This document shows, one piece after another, positions 62,812 to 64,000 of a stretch of 64,000 nucleotides of DNA. The position numbers were made by a program, and so were the translations under genes. Each line of letters opens with the position of its first letter. Positions within the stretch are counted from its first letter, which is position 1. The notes under the pieces were generated by a model. The model did not search any database, was not told the DNA's origin, and worked only from the letters and a program-made list of their open reading frames with translations. Source of the stretch: Clostridium aquiflavi (lineage in GTDB: Bacteria > Bacillota > Clostridia > Clostridiales > Clostridiaceae); contig NZ_JAVJAN010000020.1 of assembly GCF_031344075.1 (NCBI RefSeq), positions 3,934 through 67,933 on the forward strand, written 5' to 3'.

Positions 62812-63306
62812 TTATAGAGTATATTCTATTATTGAAGTTTCACCAGCTACAGTATCTACATTTTCAGTAGCTTTTATTGATTTTAATGTATCAACATTAG
62901 TTATTAAAACAGGAGTTGTTAATGGAAGTCCTTTTGATTTGATAAATTCTCTATCAAATTTTATTATAGGAGTTCCAGCTTTAACTTTAGTTCCTTGTTC
63001 TACTAATTGTTCAAATCCTTCTCCATTTAAAGATACAGTTTCGATACCAATATGAACTAAAAGTTCTATACCATTTGCTAATGTCATTGCAAATGCATGC
63101 TTAGTATTAAATACTAAAGTTAATTCACCATCTGCAGGAGCAACAGCTACATTGTCAGAAGGTTCTATTGCTAAACCGTCTCCAGCCATTTTTTGAGCAA
63201 AAACTGGATCTGGAACTTCTGATAAAGGAATTGATTTACCTGTAATAGGTGCTACTAATTTTAAATTGCTATCTTCTTTTTTATTCTTTTTAAATAATCC
63301 AAACAT
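62812..63306 (-). CDS. crr: PTS glucose-type EIIA component
   Basis: This IIA(Glc)-fold protein has 164 residues. Active-site His85 lies in ELLVHIGIET, with partner His70 in TKHAFAMTLANG. The N-terminal Lys-rich helix FGLFKKNKKE may contact the membrane. It passes phosphate from HPr to EIIB of PtsG. The gene is convergent with ptsG. A leader with its own RAT and terminator lies upstream (63423-63482), and a hairpin covers the start region (63313-63332). Confidence 0.92.
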   Translation of the reverse strand: MFGLFKKNKKEDSNLKLVAPITGKSIPLSEVPDPVFAQKMAGDGLAIEPSDNVAVAPADGELTLVFNTKHAFAMTLANGIELLVHIGIETVSLNGEGFEQLVEQGTKVKAGTPIIKFDREFIKSKGLPLTTPVLITNVDTLKSIKATENVDTVAGETSIIEYTL

Positions 63307-63312
63307 AAATTA

Positions 63313-63332
63313 TATCCTGACTAACCAGGATA
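63313..63332 (-). promoter_or_regulatory. Hairpin just before the IIA start codon
   Basis: On the minus strand TATCCTG-GTTAGT-CAGGATA forms a 7-bp stem ending 6 bases before the ATG. The near Shine-Dalgarno AGGAT lies inside the stem, while a stronger GAAAGGAT stands before it at about 63341-63348. The stem may hide or reposition the ribosome site. Confidence 0.5.
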
Positions 63333-63422
63333 ATTCACATCCTTTCTCTACATTATGTACTTGTATATTGTATTTTTACCTACATATTAAAAAATATAAG
63401 CATATTACTATTAATGTTTAAT

Positions 63423-63464
63423 AAAAAAAGGCATAAGATTTCTCTATCTAAGAAAACTTATGCC
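63423..63464 (-). terminator. Conditional terminator in the IIA leader (minus strand)
   Basis: On the minus strand GGCATAAGTTTTCTTAG pairs with the distal arm ending CTTATGCC, followed by seven Ts. It stands 117 bases before the IIA start, so it is an attenuator in the leader rather than the end of another gene. Confidence 0.75.
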
Positions 63465-63482
63465 TGATTTAACAGTAACACG
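63457..63482 (-). promoter_or_regulatory. Second RAT-like antiterminator target, before the IIA gene
   Basis: On the minus strand CGTGTTACTGTTAAATCAGG then CATAAGT matches the ptsG RAT at about 18 of the first 22 positions and overlaps the following terminator stem. GlcT would then switch on both the IICB and the IIA genes. Confidence 0.75.
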
Positions 63483-63493
63483 TCTAGATAATT

Positions 63494-63883
63494 ATATAAT
63501 CTTATATTAAGGATGTCAATAAACTTTAATTACGTTTACAATTATAATTTTAGTGTCTATTTATATAGTATATATTGTTAAAATATAGGTTGATAATAAA
63601 TAATATAGATGAAACTATATGAAGTAAAGGATAATAATGTAATAGAACGGGGAATACTAAACCACGTGTATCAATAGTAGAAAAATAAAAAAAATAGCAG
63701 AATAATGAATAATTAGGGATTTAAACCCTGAAAATACGAGAAATAAGTCTAAATAGCTAAAAAATATATGGTAAGATAAAACACGTCCTTGAGACAAGTT
63801 AACAAATTTAAAAAAAATGATTTAATTTCTCTTTAAGCAGAACTTGAGAGTAAAAATAAAGAAAGTTTTTTAAAAGAAAAATG
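63494..63883. other. AT-rich spacer before the rRNA promoter
   Basis: No gene is visible. Two short inverted stretches (GGGATTTAAACCC at 63716-63728) are present. The end (AAGTTTTTTAAAAGAAAAA, 63863-63881) is also found before flagellin at about 56849-56867. Confidence 0.45.
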
Positions 63884-63912
63884 TTGACAGAAAAGTAACA
63901 AAATGTTATACT
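63884..63912 (+). promoter_or_regulatory. rRNA operon promoter
   Basis: TTGACA (63884-63889) and TATACT (63907-63912) are separated by exactly 17 bases. A second TTGACA lies at 63953-63958, with its -10 outside or degenerate. The leader CTTTGAAAATTGAACAG at the end of the window is the sequence that stands before 16S rRNA in clostridia and bacilli. Confidence 0.88.
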
Positions 63913-64000
63913 GATGAAGTCGCTTAAGGGTGACACAATAAAACAAAAGTTGACAAGAAAGTCAACGATGAAAATTTGGTCTTTGAAAATTGAACAGAAA

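Overview
The window is low-GC DNA (by eye about 28% G+C) with strong AGGAGG-type ribosome sites, many A/T-ending codons and abundant intrinsic terminators. Gene content points to a motile, spore-forming Clostridium sensu stricto; a C. butyricum/C. beijerinckii-like species is my best guess, from general resemblance only. The segment tadA - tRNA-Ser - SRP RNA - dnaX - ybaB - recR - yaaL - bofA is the classical Firmicutes order and anchors the identification.

Layout. 1-7.6 kb: the end of a dapA-like gene, a SulP anion transporter, and an iron-siderophore uptake locus (AraC regulator, Fur-type box, yclNOPQ-like ABC system). 7.9-17.8 kb: housekeeping and orphan genes (dual P-loop ATPase, DUF1540, APH-like kinase, HD protein, Hsp20, DbpA-type helicase, PlsC, CtpE-like P-type ATPase, DUF6483). 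17.8-21.2 kb: accessory region with a composite repeat island, tRNA-Arg(CCT) beside an integrase remnant, and two secreted cell-wall-binding-repeat proteins. 21.8-37.6 kb: CNNM/HlyC protein, tadA, PAP2, lgt, tRNA-Ser, a tRNA-like element fused to the SRP RNA, folA/thyA, the dnaX-recR-bofA cluster, an ABC exporter and a candidate structured RNA. 38-44 kb: SerC-like/SerA/DUF1015 serine cluster and a second HlyC-family protein. 44.4-55.9 kb: a 1469-residue secreted PHP-domain protein, a YibE/F protein, a CW-repeat protein, mtnN, tcdA and a FUSC protein. 56-60 kb: csrA flanked by two GGA-hairpin RNAs, flagellin and a double GNAT. 60-63.5 kb: a GlcT-controlled glucose-type PTS. The window ends in an rRNA operon promoter and leader.

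The most striking object is an IStron (group I intron plus IS607-type element) inserted directly after the TTG start codon of the essential gene dnaX. Its tnpA is internally deleted, while tnpB, the presumed omega-RNA and the intron core look intact. The spliced mRNA would read TTG-GGA-TAT and restore a 546-residue DnaX with its Walker A motif; unspliced RNA cannot make a functional clamp-loader subunit. The omega-RNA guide would be the first codons of dnaX itself.

Second, csrA is flanked by two terminator-ended RNAs that together carry six short hairpins with AGGA loops, the classical CsrA site. They look like decoy or autoregulatory RNAs, which are not the usual way CsrA is controlled in Firmicutes. 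Third, a tRNA-like fold with no usable anticodon ends in CCA two bases before the SRP RNA. Fourth, a family of palindromic MITE-like repeats is scattered through the intergenic gaps, one copy with an 8-bp target duplication. Fifth, both ptsG and the divergent IIA gene have RAT/terminator leaders, so one GlcT antiterminator probably controls both.
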